A stretch of DNA of 64,000 nucleotides from Nocardia sp. NBC_01327 (GCF_035958815.1 NZ_CP108383.1:5642001-5706000), one strand, 5' to 3'. Positions 1-9,033 are shown, counted from the stretch's first letter. A program made the numbers and translations. The notes: a model not told the origin generated them from the letters alone.

Positions 1-486
1 CCGTCCGAAGTCCCCCAGCCCGACGGCCGCCGGATCCACGGTGTGCAGGGCGGCGAGCGTATCGATCAGACCGGCCGACACCGTGGCCGTCCGCACCGGG
101 CCCAGCACCTCGAGTTCAGCGGCGGTGCGGTACGGCGTCCCGACCACCAGTTCCATCAAATAGAAAGGCGCACCGAGGATTTCCGTGTCTTCGCACAGCG
201 CGTAGGTCTCGGGCACCGGAACATCGGTGCCCGCGAGAGCGCTGATCACGCGGTGTTCCCGGGACATATCGTGCGCGGTCGCCAGCACATGACCCAGCGG
301 CGGCCGACGCAGCACGAACGGCGTTGTGCCGTCGGTGATCTCATACGTGAGATTGGATTTTCCACCGGCGATCAGGCGGCCTTGCAGCGGCCCCTTCGCC
401 AGATCGGGCCGATGAACGGCCAGCCAGTCGGCGAGCCGGTCCAGATCGAGGCCCGGCAGCTCTCCCGGGCCCTCGAATGCATTCAT
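1..486 (-). CDS. Phosphotransferase family protein (APH-like), N-terminal part only
   Basis: The first 162 residues of an aminoglycoside-phosphotransferase-fold protein; the gene runs off the left edge, so the catalytic HxD loop is not visible. What is visible fits the kinase-like N-lobe: a GGKSN nucleotide-loop motif at residues 41-45, a VLRRPP strand at 58-63 and an HDMSREH helix at 72-78. Relatives in mycobacteria and nocardiae accompany acyl-CoA dehydrogenases (ACAD10/11-type partners) rather than conferring drug resistance, and the neighbouring SDR genes fit such a lipid or CoA-ester catabolic setting. It starts 20 nt after the upstream SDR stop on the same strand, so the two are probably co-transcribed. 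The substrate is unknown. Confidence 0.8.
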   Translation of the reverse strand, partial: MNAFEGPGELPGLDLDRLADWLAVHRPDLAKGPLQGRLIAGGKSNLTYEITDGTTPFVLRRPPLGHVLATAHDMSREHRVISALAGTDVPVPETYALCEDTEILGAPFYLMELVVGTPYRTAAELEVLGPVRTATVSAGLIDTLAALHTVDPAAVGLGDFGR

Positions 487-506
487 CGCCTTCGGTCCTT
501 CCGTAT

Positions 507-1268
507 TCAGTTCTTCGGGCCGCCGGCCACATAGATCACCTGGCCGGAGACGAACCCGGCGCCCTCGCTGACGAGGAACGAAATGGTGTGCGCGATATCC
601 TCGGGCTGCCCGGCGCGCGCGACCGGAATCGTCGACACCACAGCCTTTGTGAAGTCCTCGAACGGAACGCCCATGCGCGCGGCGGTGGCCGCGGTCATCT
701 CGGTCTGGATGAATCCAGGAGCGACGGAGTTCGCGGTGACGCCGAACTTGCCCAGCTCGAGCGCCAGCGTCTTGGTGAAACCCTGCAGACCGGCCTTGGC
801 CGCGGAGTAGTTGACCTGGCCGCGATTACCGAGCGCGGAGGTGCTGGAGAGGCTGACGATGCGGCCCCACTTCTGCTCGATCATGTGCCGCTGCACCGCC
901 CGCGACATCAGGAACGAGCCCCGCAGGTGCACGTTCATGACGGTGTCCCAGTCGTCGACGGACATCTTGAACAGCAGATTGTCGCGCAGCACGCCCGCAT
1001 TGTTGACCAGAACGGTCGGCGCACCCAGTTCGGCGGCGACCCGATCCACGGCCTGGTCGACGGCGGTCTCGTCGGACACATCCGCACCGACGGCGAGTGC
1101 CCGCCCGCCGGCCTTCTCGATCTCCTCGACGACTGCGCCGCAAGACTTTTCGTCCAGATCGAGCACGGCGACGGCCATCCCGTCGGCGGACAGCCGGCGG
1201 GCGACGGCCGCGCCGATGCCGCGCGCCGCGCCCGTGATGATCGCGATTCGCTGGGGCTGATTGCTCAT
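507..1268 (-). CDS. SDR family oxidoreductase (FabG-like 3-oxoacyl reductase)
   Basis: A 253-residue classical short-chain dehydrogenase. The NAD(P) loop TGAARGIG lies at residues 12-19, NNAG at 89-92, the catalytic serine near 141-142, and the YxxxK pair at Y154/K158. Sequence style is FabG-like (3-ketoacyl-ACP or -CoA reductase), but exact substrate cannot be read from SDR sequence. The ATG chosen is preceded by a GAGGAG ribosome site; a longer in-frame extension lacks one. It sits 49 nt downstream of another SDR and 20 nt upstream of the phosphotransferase, all leftward, suggesting one operon for acyl or hydroxyacyl substrate turnover. Confidence 0.9.
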   Translation of the reverse strand: MSNQPQRIAIITGAARGIGAAVARRLSADGMAVAVLDLDEKSCGAVVEEIEKAGGRALAVGADVSDETAVDQAVDRVAAELGAPTVLVNNAGVLRDNLLFKMSVDDWDTVMNVHLRGSFLMSRAVQRHMIEQKWGRIVSLSSTSALGNRGQVNYSAAKAGLQGFTKTLALELGKFGVTANSVAPGFIQTEMTAATAARMGVPFEDFTKAVVSTIPVARAGQPEDIAHTISFLVSEGAGFVSGQVIYVAGGPKN

Positions 1269-1317
1269 AGGTGTCTTCTCCTCGGAAGAGTGGTCAGGGG
1301 CCGATGTCGGTGTGGTG

Positions 1318-2070
1318 TCAGACGCCGCCGGTGAGCGTGACGCCACCGTCGACGACCACCAGCTGCCCGGTCATCCAGCTCGCATCCTCGGAGAGCAGGA
1401 AGGCCACCACGCCGCCGATGTCCTCCGGTACGCCCAGCCGCTTGAGCGGATAGTTCGCGGCCACCTCGTCCTCGTGCCCTTCATAGAGCGCGGAGGCGAA
1501 TTTGGTCTTCACCACCGCGGGAGCGACGGCATTGACCCGAATATTCGGCCCGAGTTCGACCGCGAGCTCCTGGGTGATGTGGATCAGCATCGCCTTGCTG
1601 GAACCGTAGAACCCGATGCCGGGAGCCGGTTTGGTGCCCGCCACGGACGAGATGTTCACGACCGCACCGCCGTGCTCGTTCATCCAGGCCTTGTAGATCT
1701 GCTGCACCCAGGACAGCGCGGCCAGGCAGTTCACCTCGACGATCTTGCGGGCGGCGGCAAGATCCAGCTCGACCATCGGGCCGAAGACCGGATTGATGCC
1801 GGTGTTGTTGACCAGCAGATCGGCACTGCCGAAGGTGGTGATCGCGCGCTCGATGGTCTCCGCCTGATGTGCGGCGTCATCGGCGCGACCGGCGACGGCC
1901 AGCGCGTGGGTGGGACCGCCGAGGATCTCGACCGCTTCGTCGAGCGCCTCCTTCTTGCGCGCGGTGATCACGACCTTCGCGCCCTCGTCCACCAGGCGCT
2001 GGGCGATGCCGAGCCCGATGCCGCGGCTGGCGCCGGTGACGATCGCCGTCTTTCCTTCGAATCTGTTCAC
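1318..2070 (-). CDS. SDR family oxidoreductase
   Basis: A 250-residue short-chain dehydrogenase with TGASRGIG at residues 12-19, NNTG at 88-91 (a Thr in place of the usual Ala), serine near 141-142 and Y155/K159. The GTG start is supported by a GAAAGGA site just upstream; an ATG further out would extend the protein by 28 residues of non-SDR sequence and would run across the palindrome described separately. It is the first gene of a leftward run (SDR, SDR, phosphotransferase). A redox step on a lipid, steroid or CoA ester is likely; the precise substrate is not determinable. Confidence 0.9.
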   Translation of the reverse strand: MNRFEGKTAIVTGASRGIGLGIAQRLVDEGAKVVITARKKEALDEAVEILGGPTHALAVAGRADDAAHQAETIERAITTFGSADLLVNNTGINPVFGPMVELDLAAARKIVEVNCLAALSWVQQIYKAWMNEHGGAVVNISSVAGTKPAPGIGFYGSSKAMLIHITQELAVELGPNIRVNAVAPAVVKTKFASALYEGHEDEVAANYPLKRLGVPEDIGGVVAFLLSEDASWMTGQLVVVDGGVTLTGGV

Positions 2071-2122
2071 AGAGTGGTCCTTTCGGAGTTCGGGCGATCC
2101 GGGCCGGCCCGCTCGGAGCAAC

Positions 2123-2140
2123 TTACTAAGCGCTTGGTAA
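2123..2140. promoter_or_regulatory. 18-bp operator-like palindrome upstream of SDR operon
   Basis: TTACTAAGCGCTTGGTAA is an inverted repeat with one unpaired position, 52 nt upstream of the GTG of the SDR operon. The spacing and the AAGCGCTT core are typical of TetR-family operators; read on the other strand it differs at one position from the 14-bp KstR2 consensus AnCAAGnnCTTGnT as I recall it. The cognate regulator is not identified. Confidence 0.5.
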
Positions 2141-2281
2141 CCCATGGCCACCATGCGGGACGCAGGCCGCGCAGGTCAAGGGAACAGGTTTCCGACTCTA
2201 CTGTGACTCGCAACACACTATCGTGGAAGCGACGTCCCCACCAGGCATGACAACCGCAATACCGAATCCGGATTCAGATTG

Positions 2282-3106
2282 TCAGGACTCGGCGACACCG
2301 CTCAGCAGCTGCTCCTGATAGCGCCGCATGCCGGACAGCCAGCGGTCGTAATCGGAGCCCTTGCGCCGGTACATATCGAGGACCTCCGGATGCGGCAGGA
2401 TGAGGAACCGCTCATCGTCGACGGCCGCCATGACCACCTCGGCCACCTCCTCCGGGGTCAGCACCGCGCCCGCCGAGGTCACCGCCCGGGTCGCCGCCTC
2501 GCCGATCGCGTCCCCGGAGTTCTCGCCCGCGCGCAGCAGCTTCGTCTCGACGCCCATGGGGCACAGGCAGCTGACCCGGATCCCGCGGTCGCCGTAGGTC
2601 ACCGACAGCCACTCCGCGAAGCCGACGGCCGCGTGCTTGGTGACCGAGTATGCGGCCGAACCGATCTGGGTGAGCAGACCCGCGGCAGAGGCGGTGCCGA
2701 TGAAGTAGCCCTCGCCGCGCTCCAGCCAGCCCGGAACGAGCAGGCGGGCGGCGCGCACATGCGCCTGGAGGTTGACGTCGATGGTGGTCAGCCAGTCCTT
2801 GTCCGCGCCGAGGCCGACGGGTCCGGCGACACCCGCATTCGCGAAGTACAGATCGACCGGGCCGAACTCCGCTTCCGCTCGGGCGATGAGCGCCTCGATC
2901 TGCGCGATGTCGGATACGTCGGCGCCCATGGCGACCGCCGCGCCGGGATGGTTTTCGCCGATCGATGCGACAACACCCGCGGCGGCATCGGCATCCAGGT
3001 CGGCGACCACAACCTTGGCTCCCTCGCGCACCAGCCGCGCGGCGAGCGCACCGCCGATTCCGCCGCCGCCACCGGTGACGACCGCAATCTTTCCCGCGAC
3101 CTGCAC
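2282..3106 (-). CDS. SDR family oxidoreductase
   Basis: A 274-residue SDR: glycine-rich TGGGGGIG at residues 11-18, ANAG at 89-92, S140, Y153 and K157. The C-terminal tail (about 40 residues beyond the core, ending in a charged YRRKGSDYDRW segment) is longer than in FabG. The ATG has a purine-rich AAGGAGAT site upstream. It is separated by over 200 nt from the next SDR operon and is divergent from the epoxide hydrolase gene, so it probably has its own promoter. Substrate unknown. Confidence 0.88.
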   Translation of the reverse strand: MQVAGKIAVVTGGGGGIGGALAARLVREGAKVVVADLDADAAAGVVASIGENHPGAAVAMGADVSDIAQIEALIARAEAEFGPVDLYFANAGVAGPVGLGADKDWLTTIDVNLQAHVRAARLLVPGWLERGEGYFIGTASAAGLLTQIGSAAYSVTKHAAVGFAEWLSVTYGDRGIRVSCLCPMGVETKLLRAGENSGDAIGEAATRAVTSAGAVLTPEEVAEVVMAAVDDERFLILPHPEVLDMYRRKGSDYDRWLSGMRRYQEQLLSGVAES

Positions 3107-3340
3107 AGGATCTCCTTCCGAGTCAGAGACTCGAGTCCAATGGATTCGAGTGGATAATCTCGCCTGTCTACTCGCCTCCGGGGCCGCATTTCAAGGCCCG
3201 AATGCCCGCTCTGCACTCGTCGCGATGCTTAACTCGGTGCAGCACATGCCATTTCGGCCCATAGTTGAACTCAACGTCACTTTTGCATACCGTGTGTTTC
3301 AGCCGGGACCGGCAGGGCAGCATGTCAGGTGGAGGACGAG

Positions 3341-4270
3341 ATGACCGCACGAGATCTGCTCGAAGACTGGCAACGGCTGGGCAGTCGTCAGGTAGCCGCC
3401 AATGGCATCGAACTGCGTGTCGTCGAGCATGGCGACGGCCCCGCGGTGGTGTTCTGCCACGGCTTTCCCGAACTCGGATTCTCCTGGCGGCACCAGGTTT
3501 TCGCGCTGGCCGACGCGGGTTTCCGCACTCTCACCCCGGATATGCGCGGCTACGGCGGCAGCTCGCGGCCCGATCGGGTCGAGGACTACGACATCCTCAC
3601 GGTGTGCGCGGATCTCATCGGGCTGCTGGACGCCTACGGTCTCGAGGACGCGATCTTCGTCGGGCACGACTGGGGCGCATCGGTGGTCTGGCAGCTGGCC
3701 CGCGCCTATCCGGATCGCGTGCGCGCGGTCGCCGGTCTGAGCGTTCCGGCCACCCCGCGGTCCTCCGCGCCGCCGGTGCCCATCCTGCGTTCGCGGCTCG
3801 GCGACGACTTCTACATGTGCTGGTTCCAGGAGCCCGGGGTCGCCGATCCGGTACTGGCGGCGGATGTCCGCCGCACGCTGCTGCAGGACGAGGTGCTCAG
3901 CGCCGATACATTCCTCGACACCGAGGCGGCCGAGCCTCCGATCCCGGAATGGCTCTCCCCCGCCGAATTCGACTACTACGTAGCGACTTTCACCGCGACC
4001 GGGTTCACCGGCGGGCTCAATTACTATCGCAATCTCGATCGCAGCTGGGAGCGGACCGCCCACCTGGCCGATAAGATCACGCAACCGTCGCTGTTCATCG
4101 CCGGTTCCGCCGATCCCGTCATCCGCTTCACGCCGCTGGCGAAAATGCCTGCGGTGCTGGCGGATCTGCGTGGTTCCGTCATTCTCGACGGCGCGGGGCA
4201 TTGGATTCAGCAGCAGCGACCGGCCGAAGTCAATGCCGCCCTCATCGACTTCGCGCGCGAGATCGGCTGA
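3341..4270 (+). CDS. Soluble epoxide hydrolase, alpha/beta-hydrolase fold
   Basis: A 309-residue enzyme predicted to open epoxides to vicinal diols through a covalent alkyl-enzyme ester. The oxyanion motif HGFPE is at residues 40-44 and the nucleophile motif GHDWG at 108-112 (nucleophile D110). D258 and H287 are in place for the charge relay, and tyrosines around 159 and 228-229 are suitable epoxide-activating cap residues. The ATG chosen follows GGAGG by six bases; a GTG 12 nt earlier lacks a site. It resembles mycobacterial EphA-type enzymes. It is convergent with the thioesterase gene, sharing a hairpin at the junction. Confidence 0.9.
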   Translation: MTARDLLEDWQRLGSRQVAANGIELRVVEHGDGPAVVFCHGFPELGFSWRHQVFALADAGFRTLTPDMRGYGGSSRPDRVEDYDILTVCADLIGLLDAYGLEDAIFVGHDWGASVVWQLARAYPDRVRAVAGLSVPATPRSSAPPVPILRSRLGDDFYMCWFQEPGVADPVLAADVRRTLLQDEVLSADTFLDTEAAEPPIPEWLSPAEFDYYVATFTATGFTGGLNYYRNLDRSWERTAHLADKITQPSLFIAGSADPVIRFTPLAKMPAVLADLRGSVILDGAGHWIQQQRPAEVNAALIDFAREIG

Positions 4271-4291
4271 TCAGCGCAGCATCGGCCGATC
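4261..4291. terminator. Bidirectional hairpin between convergent genes
   Basis: An 11-bp stem with one G-T wobble (GATCGGCTGAT / ATCGGCCGATC) and a 9-nt loop spans the stop codons of the epoxide hydrolase and the opposing thioesterase gene. There is no U-run, as is common in GC-rich actinobacteria. Confidence 0.5.
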
Positions 4292-4793
4292 AGACCGCCG
4301 GAGCGGTGCGCAATTCCAGTACACCGTAATCCGGGGTGATCCCGCAGGCCTGTGTCACGGCGATGCGCTGGTCGAGCATGTCGGCGATGTCCTCCGGGAA
4401 CGGCGCCGGACGCCGCGATTCCAGATCGATGTTCACCGCCAGGAATTCGAAGGAGTTCGCGACCTCGCTCGTTGTCAGATTGAGCAGGTACGACACTCCG
4501 CGCAAAGCCTTGGCCGTGCGGCCGATATGGCCGACGTGCACCGAAACCTCGTGCCCGACAAGCACTTCGCGCAGATACTTGACGTGCTGCTCCTTCGCGA
4601 ACGACCCGAACCTGCCCGCGTGCGCACGATATCCGAGGTCGCGGTGCGTCTGCCACAGACCTTCACCGTGCAGCCCGTAGTAGTGCATCACGTTCATATG
4701 CCCGTTGCCGTCCTCGAATTCCGGCGGAATGACCCGGCCGAATCCACGGGGCAGTGCGAGCACCTGGGCGAAGGACGGCAGCAACGCGACCAT
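4290..4793 (-). CDS. Hotdog-fold thioesterase (4HBT-like)
   Basis: A 167-residue hotdog protein. Residues 28-39 carry DGNGHMNVMHYY, the motif in which 4-hydroxybenzoyl-CoA-type thioesterases place the catalytic Asp or partner residues. It should hydrolyse an acyl-CoA or acyl-ACP in the cytoplasm. The ATG has an AGGAGAGG site eight bases upstream, which decides it over a longer reading starting 114 nt earlier that would overlap the TetR gene. It follows the TetR gene by 38 nt on the same strand and is probably co-transcribed with it. Confidence 0.82.
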   Translation of the reverse strand: MVALLPSFAQVLALPRGFGRVIPPEFEDGNGHMNVMHYYGLHGEGLWQTHRDLGYRAHAGRFGSFAKEQHVKYLREVLVGHEVSVHVGHIGRTAKALRGVSYLLNLTTSEVANSFEFLAVNIDLESRRPAPFPEDIADMLDQRIAVTQACGITPDYGVLELRTAPAV

Positions 4794-4831
4794 GAACAAC
4801 CTCTCCTCGCCGGTGGCCTCGTCGCCACCGG

Positions 4832-5512
4832 TCAGCCGAGCTCCATTCCGGGGCCGGCTTCCGAGACCGAGGATAACTCGGGTTTCAGTTGCAGCCCATT
4901 GATCCACAGCTGGGTCAGGGTCGTCACCAGCTTCTCGAACGAGATGCGCTGGTTCTGCACGAAAACGGTATAGGCCATCCGGCTCACCATCGCCGACAGC
5001 GCGTGCGCGGTGATCATGGGGTCGAGATCGGCGGCGGCCTGCCCGGATTCCTGGAGAGAACGGATCAGGCGCGCATTGCGCTGCACGAATGCCCGGCCGC
5101 GCTCGACCCGCATGCGCCGGAAGTTCTCATCGACATGCGCGACCTGCTCGAACAGCGCCATCAGACGCGCATTGCGCTTGTAGGACAGGAGGTAATCGCG
5201 ATTCGCGGCCTCGATCAGCGCCCGCACATCGGTGATCCCACTGCGCGCCTGCACATGCGGATGCAGCATCTCCTCCTGCACCTGCTCGACCAGTGCGGCG
5301 AAGATCTCTTCCTTATTGTCGAAATAGGTATAGAACGACCCCGACGCCATGCCCGCCGTCTTCGAGATGTCCACAATGCGCGCGTCCAGGTATCCGTCGC
5401 GTTCGAAGACCGCGCGCGCCGCCGCGATCAGCGCGATGCGTGTCCGTTCGCCGCGCTGGGTCCGCGGCGCCATACGGCCCGGTTCGTTCTCAGCCGCAAT
5501 GGATTCGGACAC
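4832..5512 (-). CDS. TetR family transcriptional regulator
   Basis: A 226-residue regulator with an N-terminal TetR helix-turn-helix (about residues 20-66, including GMASGSFYTYFDNKEEIF) and an all-helical ligand domain. The start is a GTG; an ATG 13 codons later is an alternative. It lies between an alpha/beta hydrolase and a thioesterase, all leftward with gaps of 51 and 38 nt, so it may sense an acyl-type ligand and regulate its own operon; this is inference. No convincing operator is visible in the short upstream gap. Confidence 0.9.
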   Translation of the reverse strand: MSESIAAENEPGRMAPRTQRGERTRIALIAAARAVFERDGYLDARIVDISKTAGMASGSFYTYFDNKEEIFAALVEQVQEEMLHPHVQARSGITDVRALIEAANRDYLLSYKRNARLMALFEQVAHVDENFRRMRVERGRAFVQRNARLIRSLQESGQAAADLDPMITAHALSAMVSRMAYTVFVQNQRISFEKLVTTLTQLWINGLQLKPELSSVSEAGPGMELG

Positions 5513-5563
5513 CTGCGCTACTCACTGCCTGTCGATCGGCGGACACTCCGGTGGGCAACCGTA

Positions 5564-6340
5564 TCACCGCCGCGGAAGGGCTCCGGTACTGGTGAGAATC
5601 GTTTCCGCGACGAGGGCCGGATTGTCGATCATCGGCACGTGCGCGACGCCGGGCAGAATCTCGAAGCGGGCCTGCGGAATTCGTTCGCGGGCGATCCGGC
5701 CGTTGACGTCCACCGGGAGGATCGCGTCCAGGGCCGACCACGCGAGCGTTATCGGGCACGGCAGCGGGTCCAGCGGCGCGATCTCCTCATGGTTGCCGAG
5801 GAGGTCATCGGCGACCGTGCAACCGAGGAGGTCGCGTGCGGCCTCGAGGGCCTGCGCCGGTGACAGTCGCTCGCCTCGGACGGCGATATCGCGCAGCGCC
5901 AGCCGCCGGACGATCGGCGAGCGCATGGCGAGCGGTTGCAGTGCGGGTGTCAGCCGGGTGAGAGCGATCATGCGGCGCAGCTTCTTCACACCGGAGGTCT
6001 GGCCGGCCGCGCCCGCATCCCAGAAACCCGCTGGTGAAAGCGCACAAACACTGTCAGCGCGGCCACGCCGCGCGAGTTCGACAGCCATCCAGCCGCCGAG
6101 TGAGTTCCCGGCCAGGTGGACCCGTTCCAGGCCGAGGTCGTCGAGTACCCGTTCCGCGTCATCGACCAGGTCGCCGACCGTGGCCGGGCGCCGGACCGCC
6201 GGCGGGCCACCGCGATGCCCGAGCGCCGTCAGCGCGACCACGCTGTGATGAGCGGCGAGTAGCGGGGTGACGTCCTGCCATGCCCGCGCGGACATGGTGA
6301 TGCCGTGCAGCAGGACGAGCGGCGGCCTATCGGGATTCAC
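5564..6340 (-). CDS. Alpha/beta hydrolase
   Basis: A 258-residue serine hydrolase. The oxyanion HG is at residues 12-13, the nucleophile elbow GNSLGG places Ser at 80, and D205 and H234 are in position for the catalytic triad. No signal peptide is present, so it acts in the cytoplasm. The start MNPDRPP puts the oxyanion HG unusually close to the N-terminus, so a longer upstream start cannot be excluded. It is flanked by the OYE-family reductase (92 nt upstream) and the TetR gene (51 nt downstream). Substrate unknown. Confidence 0.82.
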   Translation of the reverse strand: MNPDRPPLVLLHGITMSARAWQDVTPLLAAHHSVVALTALGHRGGPPAVRRPATVGDLVDDAERVLDDLGLERVHLAGNSLGGWMAVELARRGRADSVCALSPAGFWDAGAAGQTSGVKKLRRMIALTRLTPALQPLAMRSPIVRRLALRDIAVRGERLSPAQALEAARDLLGCTVADDLLGNHEEIAPLDPLPCPITLAWSALDAILPVDVNGRIARERIPQARFEILPGVAHVPMIDNPALVAETILTSTGALPRR

Positions 6341-6432
6341 ACGGTGAGCTTCGCATGCCTCTCGAGCGATGGAAAGCCTGTGCGCACACCACTTCCCGGC
6401 GCTCGATCAGGGGCGGCCCGACGTGATACGGC

Positions 6433-7539
6433 CTACCGGAAGGGCGTGATTTCCGAAAGTCGGCCGTCATGCACCTTGTTCACCCATTCCGGGTCGGCCA
6501 GCAGTGCCCGGCCGAGCGCGACGATATCGAACTCGCCGCGCTCGAATTGCTCCTGCAGCACCTGAAAGCGCTGAGCCTGGGTCTCGTCGATTCGATCACC
6601 GTGGAAAACGCTGTCCACTCCGACGGAACCCACGGTGATCACCGGCAGTCCGGTGATCTTCTTGGTCCAGCCCGCCAGGCTCATATCGTCTGCGTGCTCG
6701 GTGAACTCGGGCTGCCAGTGCCGCCGCAGCGACGTGTGGAAGATATCCACGCCGGCTTCCACCAGCGGCGTCAGCAGCTCTTCGAGCTCTGCGGGAGTCT
6801 CAGCGACCCGGGCCGTGTAATCGGCGCCCTTCCACTGCGAATAGCGGTAGATGATCGTGAAATCAGGACCGACGGCCTCGCGGACGGCCGCTACCACGCG
6901 AGCGGGGAAACCGGCGCGCCGCCGCAGCGTTCCACCGTATTCATCCTGCCGGTGATTGGTTGCGGCCCAGAAGAATTCATCGAGCAGATACCCGTGCGCA
7001 CCGTGCAGTTCGAGTCCGTCGAATCCGATTTGCTTCGCCAGCGACGCCGACTCCACATACGACTCGACCAGCGTGTCCAGATCACGGGGGGTCAGGGACT
7101 GCCCCACCTGCTGACCGTTGTGGTTCACGCCGGACGGGCTCACAGAGGCAACCTCCGGCTCGAATTTCGGGCTGTCACCCCGTGTCACACCGGTATGCCA
7201 GAGCTGCGGCACAATCGCGGCGCCTTCGGCGTGCACCGCCTCCACCACCGCCCGCCAACCGGCGGCACTGTCATCGTCGTAGAACCGCGGCACCGCCGCC
7301 TCCGGCCCGGCCGCCGGGCCGCGCACATAGGTGCCCTCGGTAATGAGCAGCCCCGCACCACCGGCCGCATGAGCGCGGTAGTACTCGATGTTCTCCGCAT
7401 TCGGAACACCGCCCGGCGACTGCATTCTTGTCATCGGGGCCATCGCGAATCTGTTCCGCAACCGCAACGATCCCGCCCGGAACTCGGTGAAGAACTCATC
7501 GAGTTGGATAGAAGGGTCCTCGACCGCTCCTTGTGACAT
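6433..7539 (-). CDS. NADH:flavin oxidoreductase, Old Yellow Enzyme family
   Basis: A 368-residue FMN-dependent TIM-barrel ene-reductase. Family signatures visible include LRNRFAMAPMTRM near the N-terminus, PQLWHTG, the substrate-binding LHGAHGYLLDEFF segment and a C-terminal LGRALLADPEW phosphate-binding motif. Such enzymes reduce activated C=C bonds using NAD(P)H. The ATG after GGAAGGAA is preferred; a longer 411-residue reading adds low-similarity sequence. It may head a leftward operon with the hydrolase, TetR and thioesterase genes. Confidence 0.9.
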   Translation of the reverse strand: MSQGAVEDPSIQLDEFFTEFRAGSLRLRNRFAMAPMTRMQSPGGVPNAENIEYYRAHAAGGAGLLITEGTYVRGPAAGPEAAVPRFYDDDSAAGWRAVVEAVHAEGAAIVPQLWHTGVTRGDSPKFEPEVASVSPSGVNHNGQQVGQSLTPRDLDTLVESYVESASLAKQIGFDGLELHGAHGYLLDEFFWAATNHRQDEYGGTLRRRAGFPARVVAAVREAVGPDFTIIYRYSQWKGADYTARVAETPAELEELLTPLVEAGVDIFHTSLRRHWQPEFTEHADDMSLAGWTKKITGLPVITVGSVGVDSVFHGDRIDETQAQRFQVLQEQFERGEFDIVALGRALLADPEWVNKVHDGRLSEITPFR

Positions 7540-7792
7540 GAGGCACATTTCCTTCCGGTTCGACCACTGCACTTCGAATTCCGGGGAGAACATCGCGGAC
7601 GTCTCAGTCATTCCCTCGCCCGAGTCGAACCGGCCCGAGCGGTCAGAAATCGGCATCGGGGCGGCCATTTCACCGTGACGTGAGTTTCCCGCCCCGATAC
7701 GGCGGAAGGTTAACGGGCTGAGCGCATCTCAGGACCGGAGTGGCAGGTGGAAGGTAGCCTCGGACACGAACGATCAGGCGAAAGGGCGAACG

Positions 7793-8113
7793 GTGTCCGG
7801 TGAGAATTTGTTCAGCGTCTTCGGTCGAATGACGGCGCTACCTGGCCAGCGGGACGAGTTGATTGCCCTGCTACTGAAGGGGTTACGTGCCAGCGAAGAT
7901 GGCGGGCTGCTCAGCTACAGCATCAATACGGCATTTGACGATCCGGACACTATTTGGCTGACTCAGCTGTGGGCCGACAAGGACGCACATGATGCGACCA
8001 CACGATCCGAGGCGGTCGTTGCGGCCAGTGGTCAGGTGGCCCCGCTGCTGGCACAGCGACCCGAAGGGTTCTACGGGCATGCCGTCCATGTTCATGGCGG
8101 AATCTCCGACTAA
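7793..8113 (+). CDS. Antibiotic biosynthesis monooxygenase (ABM)-domain protein
   Basis: A 106-residue dimeric ferredoxin-like protein of the ABM/YgiN type: an N-terminal beta strand (FSVFGRMTALPGQRDELI), a central helix and a TIWLTQLWADKDAHDAT strand-helix. Members act as cofactorless quinone or aromatic oxygenases, or have no proven enzyme role. The start is GTG with an AAAGGG site upstream. It is followed at 29 nt by the DUF1295 gene on the same strand. Confidence 0.75.
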   Translation: MSGENLFSVFGRMTALPGQRDELIALLLKGLRASEDGGLLSYSINTAFDDPDTIWLTQLWADKDAHDATTRSEAVVAASGQVAPLLAQRPEGFYGHAVHVHGGISD

Positions 8114-8142
8114 CTGGAACACGTTCTAGGTACGGTCGTCGG

Positions 8143-9033
8143 ATGAGCAAGACCGAGTCGATGGTGCGTGTCGGGATCGCCTATGTCCTCGCCTTCGGGG
8201 CGGGGGGTGCGTGGCTGGCCTGGGGACCGCGGACCGGTCAGCTCTGGCTGGACGGATTGATCGCCGATCTGATCGCCACGGCTGTGGTCTTCGCGGCCAG
8301 CCGGGTGCACAAGAACTCCAGCTTATACGACGCCTACTGGAGCGTGCTGCCGCCTCTGCTGATGGTGGCCTGGTGGGTGCGGATCGGGGACGGCGGCGAC
8401 CGGACGCGGGCCTGGCTGGTGCTGGGTGTGATGGTCTTCTGGGCGGTTCGGCTGACCGGCAATTGGCTGTACGCGTTTCCTGGTCTGCACCATGAGGATT
8501 GGCGCTATCCGATGCTGCGCGCCAGGGCGGGCAGAGCCGAGGCGGTCGCCGACCTGATGGGTATTCACGTCTTCCCTACGCTGCAGGTCTTCGCCGGGAT
8601 GCTGCCGGTGTATGTGGTGCTGACCAATAGCGACCGCGGGATCGGCTGGCTGGACATCGTCGCGTGTGTGGTCGGTGTCGGCGCGGTGATCCTGGAATTC
8701 CTCGCCGATCTGCAGATGTACCGCTTCGCCGCACAGCGCCGCCCCGGCCAGGCAATGGATCGGGGACTGTGGAGTTGGTCGCGGCACCCGAACTACTTCG
8801 GCGAGTTCACCTTCTGGCTCGCGCTCGGCCTCTTCGGCCTGGCCGCCGCACCGCAGGACTGGTGGTGGGTCTTCCTCGGCGCGATCGGCATGTGCGCGAT
8901 GTTCCAGGGGGCGAGCATCCCGATGATGGAGCAGCGCAGTCTCGAACGCCGGCCGGACTACCAGGATGTGATCGACCGGGTACCGCGCTTCGTTCCGCGT
9001 CCCCCGCGCAAGCAGCGGGAGTTCGTGGCGTGA
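8143..9033 (+). CDS. DUF1295 / steroid-5-alpha-reductase-like membrane protein
   Basis: A 296-residue membrane protein with about seven hydrophobic segments. The C-terminal GLWSWSRHPNYFGE segment (around residues 206-219) is the hallmark of the DUF1295/steroid 5-alpha reductase C-terminal fold shared with isoprenylcysteine methyltransferases. A role in reducing or modifying a lipid, fatty acid or isoprenoid substrate in the membrane is plausible, but no bacterial DUF1295 activity can be assigned from sequence. Its stop overlaps the start of the next flavoprotein gene (GTGA), so the two are translationally coupled and may be a membrane reductase and its electron donor. Confidence 0.82.
   Translation: MSKTESMVRVGIAYVLAFGAGGAWLAWGPRTGQLWLDGLIADLIATAVVFAASRVHKNSSLYDAYWSVLPPLLMVAWWVRIGDGGDRTRAWLVLGVMVFWAVRLTGNWLYAFPGLHHEDWRYPMLRARAGRAEAVADLMGIHVFPTLQVFAGMLPVYVVLTNSDRGIGWLDIVACVVGVGAVILEFLADLQMYRFAAQRRPGQAMDRGLWSWSRHPNYFGEFTFWLALGLFGLAAAPQDWWWVFLGAIGMCAMFQGASIPMMEQRSLERRPDYQDVIDRVPRFVPRPPRKQREFVA

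Noticed and set aside
2264..2275. GAATCCGGATTC palindrome after the 2282-3106 SDR gene
   Set aside because: It is only 12 bp with no loop, so it would not fold as a terminator, and it is not placed like an operator.
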